NCBI GenBank assembly: GCA_902788315.1
Contig: CADAJS010000002.1
Coordinates: 87,391-151,390, forward strand
Direction: 5' to 3'
DNA from: an uncultured Bacteroidales bacterium
GTDB taxonomy: Bacteria; Bacteroidota; Bacteroidia; Bacteroidales; Bacteroidaceae
Length of the DNA stretch: 64,000 nt
The position numbers and the translations under genes are program-made. The notes beneath the pieces are model-generated. The model worked only from the letters and a program-made list of their open reading frames with translations. It did no database searches and was not told the DNA's origin. Of this stretch, positions 20,323 to 29,410 are shown piece by piece (the stretch's first letter is position 1; every line of letters starts with the position of its first letter).

Positions 20323-21266
20323 CTATAAGAGAGATTGCAGAAAAGTGTCTCCGCGACGAGGCACAAGCCATCCTCGACCTCATCCCCCAGCTGGACGAGA
20401 ATCTGGACAAAACCGTGGACATCATCATGGCATGTCGCGGCAAAGTGATACTGACAGGAGTGGGCAAGAGCGGCCACATCGCCGCAAAAATAGCAGCCAC
20501 GCTGAGCAGTACGGGAACGCCATCGTTCTATATCAATCCCCTCGATGTCTTTCACGGCGACCTGGGCGTCATTACGCCTGACGACGTCGTAATGGCCATC
20601 AGCAACAGCGGACAGACAGACGAGCTACTGCGCTTCGTGCCCTATCTGCTCGAACGCAAGATTCCACTCATCGGACTTTCAAGCAATCCCACCTCGCTCC
20701 TGGCTCGCTATGCCACATGCCACATCACGGTACGCGTGGAAATGGAGGCCTGCCCGCTGAATCTGGCACCGACCAGCTCCACCACTGCCGCGCTGGCCAT
20801 CGGCGATGCACTGGCATGCGCACTGATGGAGGCACGCCACTTCGGCAAAGAGGATTTCGCACGTTTCCACCCGGGCGGTGCACTGGGCCACAGACTGCTT
20901 ATCACTGCCCAGGACGTCATGCGTTCAGACGACCTGCCCGTCATCACGCCGAAAATGAAGCTGGGCGAAGCCATCATAAGCATCAGCAACGGAATGCTCG
21001 GACTGGGCATTGTGATTGAGGACGAGCATATCGTGGGCATCATCACCGACGGTGACATACGCCGTGCCGTGAACCGCCTGCAGGAACGATTCTTCAACCT
21101 GCCTGTGGAGCAGGCAATGACACCAAAGCCCATCTGCGTTTCGCCGCAGACGAAGGTGAACGAGATATTGGATATCCTGAACGAGCGGAAGATACACGCC
21201 GTGCTGGTGGTCGATGAGGAACAGCGGCTCATGGGCGTCGTGGACAACTTTCGCTGTATGATCTAA
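20319..21266 (+). CDS. kdsD: Arabinose-5-phosphate isomerase (KpsF/GutQ family)
   Basis: 315 residues. An N-terminal SIS domain (GKVILTGVGKSGHIAAKIAATLSSTG; ISNSGQTDELL) is followed by two CBS domains (MRSDDLPVITPKMKLGEA and MTPKPICVSPQTKVNEIL). It converts ribulose 5-phosphate to arabinose 5-phosphate, the sugar used by the adjacent KdsA. Overlap with kdsA and a single-base gap to the next gene make a three-gene operon for envelope lipids. Confidence 0.95.
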   Translation: MTIREIAEKCLRDEAQAILDLIPQLDENLDKTVDIIMACRGKVILTGVGKSGHIAAKIAATLSSTGTPSFYINPLDVFHGDLGVITPDDVVMAISNSGQTDELLRFVPYLLERKIPLIGLSSNPTSLLARYATCHITVRVEMEACPLNLAPTSSTTAALAIGDALACALMEARHFGKEDFARFHPGGALGHRLLITAQDVMRSDDLPVITPKMKLGEAIISISNGMLGLGIVIEDEHIVGIITDGDIRRAVNRLQERFFNLPVEQAMTPKPICVSPQTKVNEILDILNERKIHAVLVVDEEQRLMGVVDNFRCMI

Positions 21267-21267
21267 G

Positions 21268-22479
21268 ATGCGACTTCGCTTTCTCCTTCCGGCGCTGTTC
21301 CTGCTACTCCCCGCCCATGCACAGCATGCAAGCGAGGCCACACGCCAGGCGCTATCGCGCCTTGGCGCACAGTTCTATGACCAGAGCCGCGTGGAGTTGC
21401 TGCCGACAGCCGAGAAGAAGTTTCAGGTACTCTTCGACGACATCAGGCAAGCACGGGAGTATATCCACCTAGACTATTTCAAGTTCCAGGACGACAGCAT
21501 CTGCCATCAGCTGTTCGACCTCCTCTCCCGAAAGGCTGCCGAGGGAGTACAGGTGCGAGTAATCTTCGATGCCGTAGGAAATAAGTACAGCGACCTCCCC
21601 CTCAGCAAGCAATATATAAAAGATGTACGCGCGCGAGGAATCAAGATTTACGCCTTCGACCCCGTGCGTTTCCCTTGGGTAAACCATTTTGTCCACCGCA
21701 ATCACCACAAGATCGCCGTTATCGATGGCCGTCTGGCCTATACGGGTGGCATGAACGTGGCCGACTACTACCTGCACGGCAAACCCCACATCGGCCAATG
21801 GCGCGACATGCACGTACGCCTGACGGGGCCAGTGGTAGATGGTTATGAGCATGTCTTCGAGGTGATGTGGTATGATGTGAGCGGGGAAATACTAAACCTC
21901 TCCCCTACGACGCAGGAGCAGAAAGACGGGGATATGGCCCTGGTCTCCCGCATGCCACGCCATCACAGCGACAATATGCGACGAGCGATTGCAGACGCAA
22001 TTGACAATGCCAAGAATGTGGTGCAGATAGTCAATCCATATACCACACTGACCCACACCGTGCGGAAAGCGCTCTATCGCGCACTGAAACGCGGCGTGCG
22101 ATTACAGATTATGGTGTCGTACATAGGCGATGCCGCCATCACGCAGAACGTGCAAGCCATCGAGATGTACAAACTGATGAAGCGCGGGGCTGAAGTGTAC
22201 TATTACGAAGGAGGGTTCCACCACAGCAAGGTGATGACCATAGACAACGAGTTCTGCTGTGTGGGCACTACCAACATGGACGGCCGTTCGCTGAGGAACG
22301 ACTATGAGGTGAGCCTCTTTGTCTTTGACAGACATACGACCCACCAGCTTCAGGAAATATTCTATCGCGACATAAAGGAGCATTGCTTCATGCTCACCCC
22401 CACGCTTTGGCATCAGCGTTTCAGCACCAGTCAACGCTTCTGCGGACGTTTCTTCACGCCCATCCGCAGTAATCTGTAG
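21268..22479 (+). CDS. Phospholipase D / cardiolipin synthase-like protein with signal peptide
   Basis: 403 residues. Two HKD motifs are intact: HRNHHKIAVIDGRLAYTGGMN and HHSKVMTIDNEFCCVGTTNMD (HxKxxxxD pattern in each), with the ENDYEV-like tail RNDYEVSLFVF of cardiolipin synthases. Ordinary cardiolipin synthases begin with two membrane helices; this one has a cleavable signal peptide (MRLRFLLPALFLLLPAHA-Q) and should act in the periplasm. It could make cardiolipin on the outer leaflet or hydrolyse phospholipids. It starts one base after kdsD. Confidence 0.88.
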   Translation: MRLRFLLPALFLLLPAHAQHASEATRQALSRLGAQFYDQSRVELLPTAEKKFQVLFDDIRQAREYIHLDYFKFQDDSICHQLFDLLSRKAAEGVQVRVIFDAVGNKYSDLPLSKQYIKDVRARGIKIYAFDPVRFPWVNHFVHRNHHKIAVIDGRLAYTGGMNVADYYLHGKPHIGQWRDMHVRLTGPVVDGYEHVFEVMWYDVSGEILNLSPTTQEQKDGDMALVSRMPRHHSDNMRRAIADAIDNAKNVVQIVNPYTTLTHTVRKALYRALKRGVRLQIMVSYIGDAAITQNVQAIEMYKLMKRGAEVYYYEGGFHHSKVMTIDNEFCCVGTTNMDGRSLRNDYEVSLFVFDRHTTHQLQEIFYRDIKEHCFMLTPTLWHQRFSTSQRFCGRFFTPIRSNL

Positions 22480-22502
22480 AGCCCATACCTCCCCATCCCC
22501 TA

Positions 22503-23165
22503 CTACACGCCGAGAAAGGCGAGCACCTCGCTCTCGGTGGTCATTACGTATCGATACGTCTGCGCCCGACTGCGATTGTATGTCTGCTGAATGTAGTCGA
22601 TGACAGGATTCGAGCGACCCTGCCTGATGTCTTCCAGCGTGCGATCGCTGACAAGGAGCACGTCGGTGGTCTCGTCTATATAGGAGTTGGCATAAATACC
22701 TCGTTCACCCAGGAGACGATAGAGCGTGTTCTGTGGGGTTTGAGTGTCGGGCGAGAGGTACAGCTCGCGTGTATAAAGCGGATTCATCCCCACGGAATAG
22801 TCCACGTGTGACTGCTCGTAATGGCGCAGGGTGAGCCGCAGATTCTTACGAAATTCGGCAGGCACCTGATATCCTGCATAATGCCCTGCCAGGATGTCGT
22901 CCAACTCTTGCTGATGGAGCACACGCGGCACGAAGCCATGATAAGCCAGCGTGTCGAGATAGTCCATCTGATCCTGCGGCGGATTCTCGCCCACCAGACA
23001 ATAATGTACGTTGCGGCTCGGACGCGTCGAGGGCTTGAAGTCGGCTCCCATATCGCGCAGTTTCTGCTGCAAGGCACGCGGACTCTGCGTGAAGGTACCC
23101 AGCGCACAAACCACACGGTCGGTGAACGGCGTCTCGGGACGATAGTCTTCGAAGAGGTCGAGCAT
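22503..23165 (-). CDS. BRCT-like stand-alone protein, function unknown
   Basis: 220 residues without signal or membrane segments. Residues about 15-90 read like a BRCT fold: FTDRVVCALGTFTQSPRALQQKLRDMGADFKPSTRPSRNVHYCLVGENPP, then a YHGFVPRVLHQQELDDIL end. The C-terminal ~70 residues (NTLYRLLGERGIYANSYIDETTDVLLVSDRTLEDI) may be a second, degenerate copy. In Bacteroidota similar BRCT segments occur on DNA polymerase III epsilon-like exonucleases, but no exonuclease motif is present. A role in DNA repair complexes is inference. It is likely in an operon with the BACON gene 12 bp upstream. Confidence 0.5.
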   Translation of the reverse strand: MLDLFEDYRPETPFTDRVVCALGTFTQSPRALQQKLRDMGADFKPSTRPSRNVHYCLVGENPPQDQMDYLDTLAYHGFVPRVLHQQELDDILAGHYAGYQVPAEFRKNLRLTLRHYEQSHVDYSVGMNPLYTRELYLSPDTQTPQNTLYRLLGERGIYANSYIDETTDVLLVSDRTLEDIRQGRSNPVIDYIQQTYNRSRAQTYRYVMTTESEVLAFLGV

Positions 23166-23177
23166 GAAGTGAGAGCG

Positions 23178-23909
23178 TTAGGAGTTGGGAACGGGTTCGA
23201 TATCGTCGTCGGACTTCCCCAGTTGGCAGACGATGATTTCGGTGTTGATATCGCTGCTACTGAGGACGAACGTGGCCTTGCGCTCCTCTGCCGACGTGTT
23301 CTCCGTCATGTTCAGCGTCACGAGATGGTGACCGGCAGCGCCACTTGTCTGTTCGGCCGTTATCCACTCGCTGTCCGCCTGGTTCTTAAGCGTGAGCGTC
23401 CATGCCTTCTGCGTTGTGAAGCTCAACGAATCCACAAGCCACGTTGCACTGTCCGTCAAGCAGAACTCCACGGTCCGAGGCACCGAGTTGTATTCGCTCA
23501 TGTAGGTTTTCGCGGTGTACTCCGGGCGTGTGACGTTCAGAAAACCGTATTGGATAAACGAGGCATAGCCTTCGTACTTGTAGGACGTAACCCGCACATA
23601 ACCGCGACGTGTGACGTTGGAGAGATTAGGCTGCATATTCACGCCCACCGTCACGAGCAGACGTGTATAGTAGTCGTACTTCACATCACCAGAACTTTGT
23701 CCGACAGTGGAAATCCACTCTGTCTCGTCGGTCGAGGCGCGCCAGCTGTCATAGGTAAGGAATTGTAGGCTATCCGATGTCTCGTCGGCATAATGGTATG
23801 CGGTCGTGGGATAGAGCATCTGCAACTCGTGACGTTCTGGGTCTTTGGCACATGAGGCAAACATCACTGCCATCATAAGAATAGCATAGAGGAATGATTT
23901 CTTTTTCAT
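23178..23909 (-). CDS. BACON-domain lipoprotein
   Basis: 243 residues with lipoprotein signal MKKKSFLYAILMMAVMFASC (Cys20). The C-terminal ~90 residues (WTLTLKNQADSEWITAEQTSGAAGHHLVTLNMTENTSAEERKATFVLSS) have the BACON pattern: W, W-I, SGxxG and a final ERKATF strand. BACON domains are Bacteroidales surface modules thought to bind carbohydrate or mucin. The N-terminal half is also beta-rich and unassigned. Confidence 0.68.
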   Translation of the reverse strand: MKKKSFLYAILMMAVMFASCAKDPERHELQMLYPTTAYHYADETSDSLQFLTYDSWRASTDETEWISTVGQSSGDVKYDYYTRLLVTVGVNMQPNLSNVTRRGYVRVTSYKYEGYASFIQYGFLNVTRPEYTAKTYMSEYNSVPRTVEFCLTDSATWLVDSLSFTTQKAWTLTLKNQADSEWITAEQTSGAAGHHLVTLNMTENTSAEERKATFVLSSSDINTEIIVCQLGKSDDDIEPVPNS

Positions 23910-23975
23910 CGTTTATTAGTTTATTAGTTATTGAAATTAAATGTTCATGAGTCTATTAAGTTTGTCCGTCTGGCA

Positions 23976-26837
23976 TCAGTACCATTCGATATTGTTCGAG
24001 TAAGAACTCTGCTTTTTCCATCGCAGCGCGTCGGCCAGCGTACCGGCCTTGCACTGGAAGGTGAAGTTGTAGCTCGTATAGGGCTGGAGCACCACTTGGC
24101 AGGACATGGTGAAGCAGTGCAGGTCGCGCGAGAGGGAGGCTGTGGTCATACTCAGGCGATGGAAGTTGAAGTCGTAGCCCGAGTTGAAGTTGATGTTCCA
24201 TCCTTGCGATATCTGCACGTTTCCGGAGAAGTTCAGCGTGTGTGTGAGCTTATAGGGATAGCGCATGCGCTTCTCGCGGATACGGGCCGACGTGTTCTCA
24301 CGCATCGAGACGCTGTAGCTGGCGGTAAAGTTCCACGGCAGGCGGAATGCCAGATAGCCATCCTCGGTTGTATTGCTTTTGCCGCCGCCACTTACGTTGT
24401 CGCGTCCCTTCTTGCGATCGGGGTCCACGTTCTGCATCTCGGGATCGGCCTCCTCATCGTCCTCTTCTTCGTCCGTATCGGAGCTCAGCGACGAGTTCTT
24501 TTTCTTATCACGGTTGAAGAGTTTCTTCAATGTCTCATTGTTCAGGGTGAACGACTTGCTCTGTGTCATGCCCTGGAAACGGCCGAACCGGCCGCGCGAC
24601 CACTCCGTGTGGTTGCCCACGAAGACACGTCCGTTCTGGTCGAACTCGTAGGCATAGGTGGCAAAGACGGCATTCATCGAGAAGGTCGAGCTCTTGGAGA
24701 ATTTGATGCGCAGACGCATCGTCAGGTCGCTCCACTGCTTCTCCTTTGCCGCCATGTTATAGCTGAGCGAGGCACCCAGTTCGTCGAGCAGGCTGATCTT
24801 TCGCGTGCCGGTCGAGTCGCGGTCGCTGCGCACCTTCATCTCCACGTTGTTCGACACGTCCATCGTCACACTCCCGACCAGTCCTGAGCCGGCGGTGCCG
24901 TAGCTGCCGTGGCTGAAGGGCGAATAGGTAACGGTGGAGACGTTGCCGTTGGGATCCGTGCGGACGTACGAGTCGTAGAATCCGTAGCGCGACTTGCTGA
25001 AATCGGGCGCATAGCTGAAGCTGACATTCGGCGTGAAGACATGACGTATGGCCATAATCTTCTTCCCTCCCGCCCACGGGAGGGGCGTGTAGGTACCATA
25101 GAGTTTCGTGCTTGCCCCGACGCTCAGGTTGTAGTTATACACATTATAGAATCCATACAGCGTGTCGCGCTCGACGGCATTCGTAGCTTCGTTCCACGAC
25201 TGCATGATCTTGTTCGTGTACATGCGGTCGGTGAAGTTGAACGAGGGGGTGATATTGATATAGTTCAGGGCCGAGAACGTGGCGCTGATGGGAATCTGAT
25301 GGCGCATGCCGTTCTTCCAGTCTCGGACCAGCGAGCTGTGTAGCAGCTTATCCTCCCGGGTGTTGATGCTGTTAGTGAGCGTTCCCGTATAGCTGGCCGA
25401 TATCTTCTCGTACCAGCGCTCCTTGCCCACCATACGCTTCCGCTTCAGGGGATAGAAGCGATTCAGGCTGATGTTCAGCGTGGGCATCGTCAGTGCAATG
25501 CTGCTGGCGCGCATGTTCTGCGAGAGGTTAAGTCCGCCAGAGAGTGTCAGCCCAATGTCGCTGAACGACTTGCTGTACGAGATGCTGCTCGTGCGGGTGC
25601 TCTGCGTGAGGCTCTCGGGATTATACATGCTCGTCAGGTTGTTACGCTCGTAGCTACTCGTAGCGAAGTTCACGCTGGCCGAGAACGTCTGAGAGGGCGT
25701 GGCCTTCGGGTCCTGGCGGTGGCTCCAGGTCACCTTGAAGCTCTTGGCCACCGAATAGTCGGGCATGTTCTTCTCTCCCTCCTTCGTGTTCTGGTAACTT
25801 ACGAAGACATTGCCACTATAGCGGTAACGACGCTTGTAGGTACTCTGTCCGGAGAGTCCCCACGAGCCTTTCGTGTACAACTCGCCCAGCACCTTCAGGT
25901 CCACATGGTCGTTGATGGCAAAGTAATATCCGCCGTCGCGCAGGTAGAAGCCGCGCGTGGTCTCGTCGCCATACGTGGGCATGATGAAACCGCTCGAATA
26001 CGAGCTGCTGAAGGGGAAGAAGCCATAGGGAATGGCCAGCGGCAACGGAACATCCTCGACCACCAGATAGGCCGGACCGAAGACGACATCCTCGCCGGGA
26101 CGCACCTTGGCCCGTGTCAGTGCCATATAGAAGTGAGGGTGCTTGGCATTGCAGGTCGTGTACTTGGCCTTCTGCACATACATCGTGCCCACCGAGTCTC
26201 GCTTGCCGTCCTGAGAGATCATGAATCCCTCGCCCTGCTCCGTATATACGTTGGTGATAAAGGCCTTGCGCGTCTTGAAATTGTAGCTGATCTTGTCCGG
26301 CTCATACTGGTCGTCGCCCTGCTTGAAGACGGGCTTTCCCACGACCAGTCCCGTCGAGTCGGGCGTCCCCATCGCATGCACCACACTGCTGTCCAGGGCG
26401 ATGGCAATCTCGTCGGCCGTCAGCTCGAGATTCTGATAGTTCACCTTACTCTCGCCATACAGATGGGCACGGTTCTGGCCGTAATCAAAGGTGATGGAGT
26501 CCTTGGCCGTATAGGTCACCGGCTCGTCCAGCGCACTCTTGCTGCGCATGGAGTCGGTTGCCAGCGTGTCGGTCTCCTCGGCCGTCGTGTCAGGCAGGAT
26601 GGTGTAGGGTTTCAGGGGGACAGAGTCGGACTTGAGGCTGTCAGGCGGCAGGAGGAGCGGGCCGTCGGCTGTACGTTTGCCGTCGGGCAAGGAACCGGCC
26701 TCTCGGACAACAGTATCGGTATCAGATACGGCTGCATCTGCTCCCGCAGGGGAAACGACGGTTACTCCCACTCCGAAGGAAAACAGCCAGGAGGGAACCA
26801 GCATCGCCGCAATGAACAATAGTACCTTTGTCTTCAA
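23976..26837 (-). CDS. lptD: LptD-like LPS assembly outer-membrane protein
   Basis: About 953 residues. After the signal sequence (LLFIAAMLVPSWLFSFGVGV) and a disordered acidic stretch comes a beta-jellyroll like LptA/OstA (DYGQNRAHLYGESKVNYQNLELTADEIAIALDSSVVHAMG), then a large barrel (PYGFFPFSSSYSSGFIMPTYGDETTRGFYLRDGGYYFAINDHVDL). This is the LptD layout, placing LPS in the outer leaflet; Bacteroidota versions lack the typical disulfide Cys pattern. The open frame extends to a TTG at 26867, but TATTTTTG (complement of 26864-26871) lies over that point, so I use the TTG at 26837 (MKTKVLLF); no ATG fits well. Confidence 0.85.
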   Translation of the reverse strand: MKTKVLLFIAAMLVPSWLFSFGVGVTVVSPAGADAAVSDTDTVVREAGSLPDGKRTADGPLLLPPDSLKSDSVPLKPYTILPDTTAEETDTLATDSMRSKSALDEPVTYTAKDSITFDYGQNRAHLYGESKVNYQNLELTADEIAIALDSSVVHAMGTPDSTGLVVGKPVFKQGDDQYEPDKISYNFKTRKAFITNVYTEQGEGFMISQDGKRDSVGTMYVQKAKYTTCNAKHPHFYMALTRAKVRPGEDVVFGPAYLVVEDVPLPLAIPYGFFPFSSSYSSGFIMPTYGDETTRGFYLRDGGYYFAINDHVDLKVLGELYTKGSWGLSGQSTYKRRYRYSGNVFVSYQNTKEGEKNMPDYSVAKSFKVTWSHRQDPKATPSQTFSASVNFATSSYERNNLTSMYNPESLTQSTRTSSISYSKSFSDIGLTLSGGLNLSQNMRASSIALTMPTLNISLNRFYPLKRKRMVGKERWYEKISASYTGTLTNSINTREDKLLHSSLVRDWKNGMRHQIPISATFSALNYINITPSFNFTDRMYTNKIMQSWNEATNAVERDTLYGFYNVYNYNLSVGASTKLYGTYTPLPWAGGKKIMAIRHVFTPNVSFSYAPDFSKSRYGFYDSYVRTDPNGNVSTVTYSPFSHGSYGTAGSGLVGSVTMDVSNNVEMKVRSDRDSTGTRKISLLDELGASLSYNMAAKEKQWSDLTMRLRIKFSKSSTFSMNAVFATYAYEFDQNGRVFVGNHTEWSRGRFGRFQGMTQSKSFTLNNETLKKLFNRDKKKNSSLSSDTDEEEDDEEADPEMQNVDPDRKKGRDNVSGGGKSNTTEDGYLAFRLPWNFTASYSVSMRENTSARIREKRMRYPYKLTHTLNFSGNVQISQGWNINFNSGYDFNFHRLSMTTASLSRDLHCFTMSCQVVLQPYTSYNFTFQCKAGTLADALRWKKQSSYSNNIEWY

Positions 26838-26889
26838 GTCCGATATGCACTTTAAACCAAGGTGCAAAAATACAAAGAAAAATTGAGAG

Positions 26890-26950
26890 TACGCGGCCCG
26901 ACGGCACAGAGTTTTCCCCGCGTCGGCCGTTTTTAATCTTTTTTAGGAAA
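26890..26950. terminator. Hairpin between the PI-PLC-like and LptD-like genes
   Basis: CGGCCCGACG at about 26897 and CGTCGGCCG at about 26922 pair with one bulge. T-runs follow on the plus strand (TTTTTAATCTTTTTT) and a weaker one on the minus strand. It probably ends transcription of the PI-PLC-like gene. Confidence 0.5.
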
Positions 26951-27004
26951 CTACGTGGTTGGATACAGGCTGTGCCTATATGTTTGCAGGGGGGACATAC
27001 GGAG

Positions 27005-28195
27005 TCAGAAGCGCACTTTCCTTACCGTACCGTCCGCACTGCGCACTATGTTCACCCGACCATGCTGAGGGCTCTGTCGGCGTACCCCATCAACGGACCA
27101 CAGGGCATCCGATGCGGCGGGTCGCGGCATGGATATGCCGTCAGTCTTCTCTTCCATGTATCGGAAATTATGTTCGATGAGCGTGCGCACAGTCTCTCGG
27201 CCGCGTACGGCATAGCCTGCACTTTCGTCCACGCCCACATAATCCATCAGTACCACTCCGACAGGACCGGGCGCATGGCTCTCGAGATACTGCAGCAGGG
27301 CAGCATGCGTGTGAGTGGCATTGTCGCGATAACCATCGCTGAGCGAGATATTGTAGCCCAGCAGGGACATTCGCTTGGAGAAGGCCGACATGAAGTTGAA
27401 CACCCAGACAATCTGTGAAGGCACCAGGGTGCGATGAGTGGTGCTGAAGTCGAGCAAGCGGCACAGAGCGTCGATCTTCGTCTGCTGAGCGCCCTCGGCC
27501 CAGGTCTCTGCATAGTCCTGCATGTAGAGTGTGCCGGTTGCCCCGTTCGGTCCCACGATGCGCCCTTGCGTCTGCTGGCTCCATTCGGCACTTCCCGTCC
27601 AGTTTTGGAAAAAACCGCCGACAGGCGATGTGGCATACGTGTTACGGCTCAGGATAAGAATCTTGCCCCGCATGTCGCTGACGCGAAGATAGGACTTGAA
27701 GCCCACGAGGAAATCCTTCAGGTCGCTACGCCGCAGGACATCCAGCAGCTGCGACTCATAGACATCCTTCACCTGGTCGCCATCCGTTGCATGCAGGAGA
27801 TGAATGACTACGAACTCGGAAGGATTGGCCAGCAACGAGTCACGCAACTGGCAGAGTACCTCGTCGAAGTGCAGCACAGTGGGCATCATCCCATGGTTCA
27901 GGTTGAGATGATCGCTATAAGAGCATGGGCGCAGGTCAAAGGCACGTATGCCCAGGGTCCATTGCTCGGCGATAGTGAGATCCTGCGTGCGTGCATACTG
28001 GTCAGCCAGTTCGGCATAGCCGGTGGCCCAACCGGAACCCGTGGCGGCATCGTGTGCGCCGGGGATGGTGAGGGTGGACACATAGGCCCTGTCCGGCAGG
28101 CGTGCCATCCAATTCTCACAGTAAGCCTGCAGGCACAGCAGCCCGAAGCACACGACTGCCCAACATCTCTTTATCATAGTCATATCACATTGCAA
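27005..28195 (-). CDS. Phosphatidylinositol-specific phospholipase C-like secreted protein
   Basis: 396 residues with a signal peptide (KRCWAVVCFGLLCLQAYC-E); starts at codons 1, 5 and 7 are all possible. The PI-PLC X domain is clear: LTIPGAHDAATG (first catalytic His), GIRAFDLRPC, LNLNHGMM (second catalytic His region), FVVIHLLHATDGD. Family members cleave phosphatidylinositol or its glycans; bacterial homologues may act on host or bacterial inositol lipids, which Bacteroidales do make. The C-terminal ~60 residues are specific to this group. It is the first gene upstream of the LptD-like gene but separated from it by a hairpin. Confidence 0.85.
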   Translation of the reverse strand: MQCDMTMIKRCWAVVCFGLLCLQAYCENWMARLPDRAYVSTLTIPGAHDAATGSGWATGYAELADQYARTQDLTIAEQWTLGIRAFDLRPCSYSDHLNLNHGMMPTVLHFDEVLCQLRDSLLANPSEFVVIHLLHATDGDQVKDVYESQLLDVLRRSDLKDFLVGFKSYLRVSDMRGKILILSRNTYATSPVGGFFQNWTGSAEWSQQTQGRIVGPNGATGTLYMQDYAETWAEGAQQTKIDALCRLLDFSTTHRTLVPSQIVWVFNFMSAFSKRMSLLGYNISLSDGYRDNATHTHAALLQYLESHAPGPVGVVLMDYVGVDESAGYAVRGRETVRTLIEHNFRYMEEKTDGISMPRPAASDALWSVDGVRRQSPQHGRVNIVRSADGTVRKVRF

Positions 28196-28233
28196 TACAA
28201 TAGGTTTATATCATTTGCGGACATCGTACCTTC

Positions 28234-28770
28234 TCAACCGAAGCGCTCCTGCCAGCGACGGAACGTCTCCACGCTCTCCTCACCGAACTTGGCCAGGCTG
28301 CGCAGGACCTGCTCCGGTGTCTTCTCCTGATCAAGACGGCTCTTGGAGTAGAATTTGTCGGCATAGCAGATGACCTGTTCCTCCAGCGTCTCGGGCACCA
28401 GGTCAAGTTCGGGCAGCGGCAGGTGCTGGCGGCGGATGGCCTCGGCCGTGAGCCCTGTACCCGTATGTCGCTCAGCCACCCGGGCATGGCGCGACAGGCC
28501 CTCGGCACGCAGTATCTCGCCGCCCAGAAGGCCGTGGCAGATATAGGGTTCCGTGCCGTGACACTCGATGCCGGGCGCATCGCAGCGCAGGATACCGATG
28601 TCATGCAGCATGGCAGCCTCGGAGAGAAACGCCGTGTCAAGCTCCAGCTCTGGATGGCGTCGTGCCACCTCCAGCGCGCGGTCTCTCACCGCCTCGCTGT
28701 GGACCAGCAGGATGTGCTCCAAGGGCGCATTGTCGGCATAGTATCGATGTATGAGTATTTCGGGTTTCAT
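28234..28770 (-). CDS. HD-domain phosphohydrolase
   Basis: 178 residues. HSEAVRDRALEVARRH near residue 25 supplies the first His, AAMLHDIGILRCDAPG the HD pair, and ICHGLLGGEILRAEG with RHTGTGLT the later metal ligands; this is the HD fold of small metal-dependent phosphohydrolases, often acting on nucleotides. Its ATG is only five bases after a TATATTTG box, so the transcript should be leaderless. It lies 38 bp before the PI-PLC-like gene and may be co-transcribed with it. Confidence 0.87.
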   Translation of the reverse strand: MKPEILIHRYYADNAPLEHILLVHSEAVRDRALEVARRHPELELDTAFLSEAAMLHDIGILRCDAPGIECHGTEPYICHGLLGGEILRAEGLSRHARVAERHTGTGLTAEAIRRQHLPLPELDLVPETLEEQVICYADKFYSKSRLDQEKTPEQVLRSLAKFGEESVETFRRWQERFG

Positions 28771-28775
28771 GATTG

Positions 28776-28805
28776 CAAATATACAAAGAAGTGGGCAAAG
28801 GGCAA
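28776..28805 (-). promoter_or_regulatory. Promoter of the HD-domain gene
   Basis: Minus strand TTG (complement of 28803-28805), 19-bp spacer and TATATTTG (complement of 28776-28783). The ATG (28768-28770) starts five bases after the box. Confidence 0.7.
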
Positions 28806-28888
28806 AGAAAAAGGCAATCTTTTTCCTCTATGACAAATCTCTGAACCAATTAATCCCATACTTGCCGCGAGAGAAGATTTCGAGCTTA

Positions 28889-28954
28889 GACGCCTCGGGC
28901 CGTCTGGTTGGACGCCTCGGGCCGTCCGAATAGACGCCTCGGGCCGTCCAACCG
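28889..28954. repeat. 22-bp tandem repeat, three units
   Basis: Three exact 16-bp cores GACGCCTCGGGCCGTC are each followed by a different 6-bp tail (TGGTTG, CGAATA, CAACCG), giving a 22-bp period. It lies in the 640-bp gap 28771-29410 upstream of the HD gene. Three units and 6-bp tails are too short for a CRISPR array. Confidence 0.85.
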
Positions 28955-28983
28955 TCCGCCCCGAGCCTTTCTCCTTTCAGACC

Positions 28984-29027
28984 CGACTCCATCTCCCTCC
29001 ACAGTCGGCTCCATCTCCCTCCGCAGT
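28984..29027. repeat. Second 22-bp tandem repeat, two units
   Basis: Two units differing at two positions (core CTCCATCTCCCTCC) follow the previous array at the same 22-bp period; a third, decayed start (CGGTTCC) can be seen after them. Confidence 0.7.
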
Positions 29028-29078
29028 CGGTTCCCCATCCGTTTCCACACAGCTTCGTCTCCACTGTCCATAGAGCAC

Positions 29079-29187
29079 AATCCGAATCGGTCAACGACGT
29101 TATGATGAAAGTAACGTTTGTTGGGGAACTGATGACTTGCCCCCCTATAACCCGAATCGGCCAATAGCATTATGTTGAACAATATGT
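29079..29187. repeat. Dispersed direct repeat
   Basis: CCGAATCGGTCAACGACGTTATG (from about 29080) and CCGAATCGGCCAATAGCATTATG (from about 29151) share 18 of 23 bases in the same order, 71 bp apart. Nothing coding is seen around them. They may be remnants of one duplication. Confidence 0.5.
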
Positions 29188-29216
29188 TCCTTTCGTAAAA
29201 AAAGGACTACATGCTA

Positions 29217-29256
29217 AAAAAAGAAAGGAGAGGGGCCGGGGCCCTTCTCCTTTCTT
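29217..29256 (-). terminator. Terminator of the nqr operon
   Basis: A GC-rich hairpin, AAGAAAGGAGA paired with TCTCCTTTCTT around GGCC/GGCC, is followed on the minus strand by a run of seven T (complement of 29214-29222). It lies about 150 bp after the nqrF stop, beyond the 73-bp repeats, and is a textbook intrinsic terminator. Confidence 0.85.
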
Positions 29257-29264
29257 AGTGCTTG

Positions 29265-29410
29265 CTAACCGCCAAAGCTGCCTTCAGCGACTTTGGCTAC
29301 GCTCGGCATAGTTCAAGCAAGCTTGACTCTGCTCTCACTAACCGCCAAAGTTGCCTTCAGCGACTTTGGCTACGCTCGGCATAGTTCAAGCAAGCTTGAC
29401 TCTGCTCTCA
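29265..29410 (-). repeat. 73-bp tandem repeat that copies the end of nqrF
   Basis: Two units (29265-29337, 29338-29410) directly follow nqrF. On the minus strand each ends with the last codons and stop of nqrF (AACTTTGGCGGTTAG, NFGG-stop), so the gene's tail has been duplicated with the element. Inside is the motif TTAGTGAGAGCA, a TCAAGC/GCTTGA hairpin and TGCCGAGCGTAGC, relating it to the repeats at 42084, 48159 and 58426. Confidence 0.85.

Noticed and set aside
25719..26822. 367-codon open frame on the plus strand
   Set aside because: Antisense to the LptD-like gene, whose domains are clear; no signal of its own.
28889..28954. Possible CRISPR array
   Set aside because: Only three units with 16-bp repeats and 6-bp variable tails; no cas genes.
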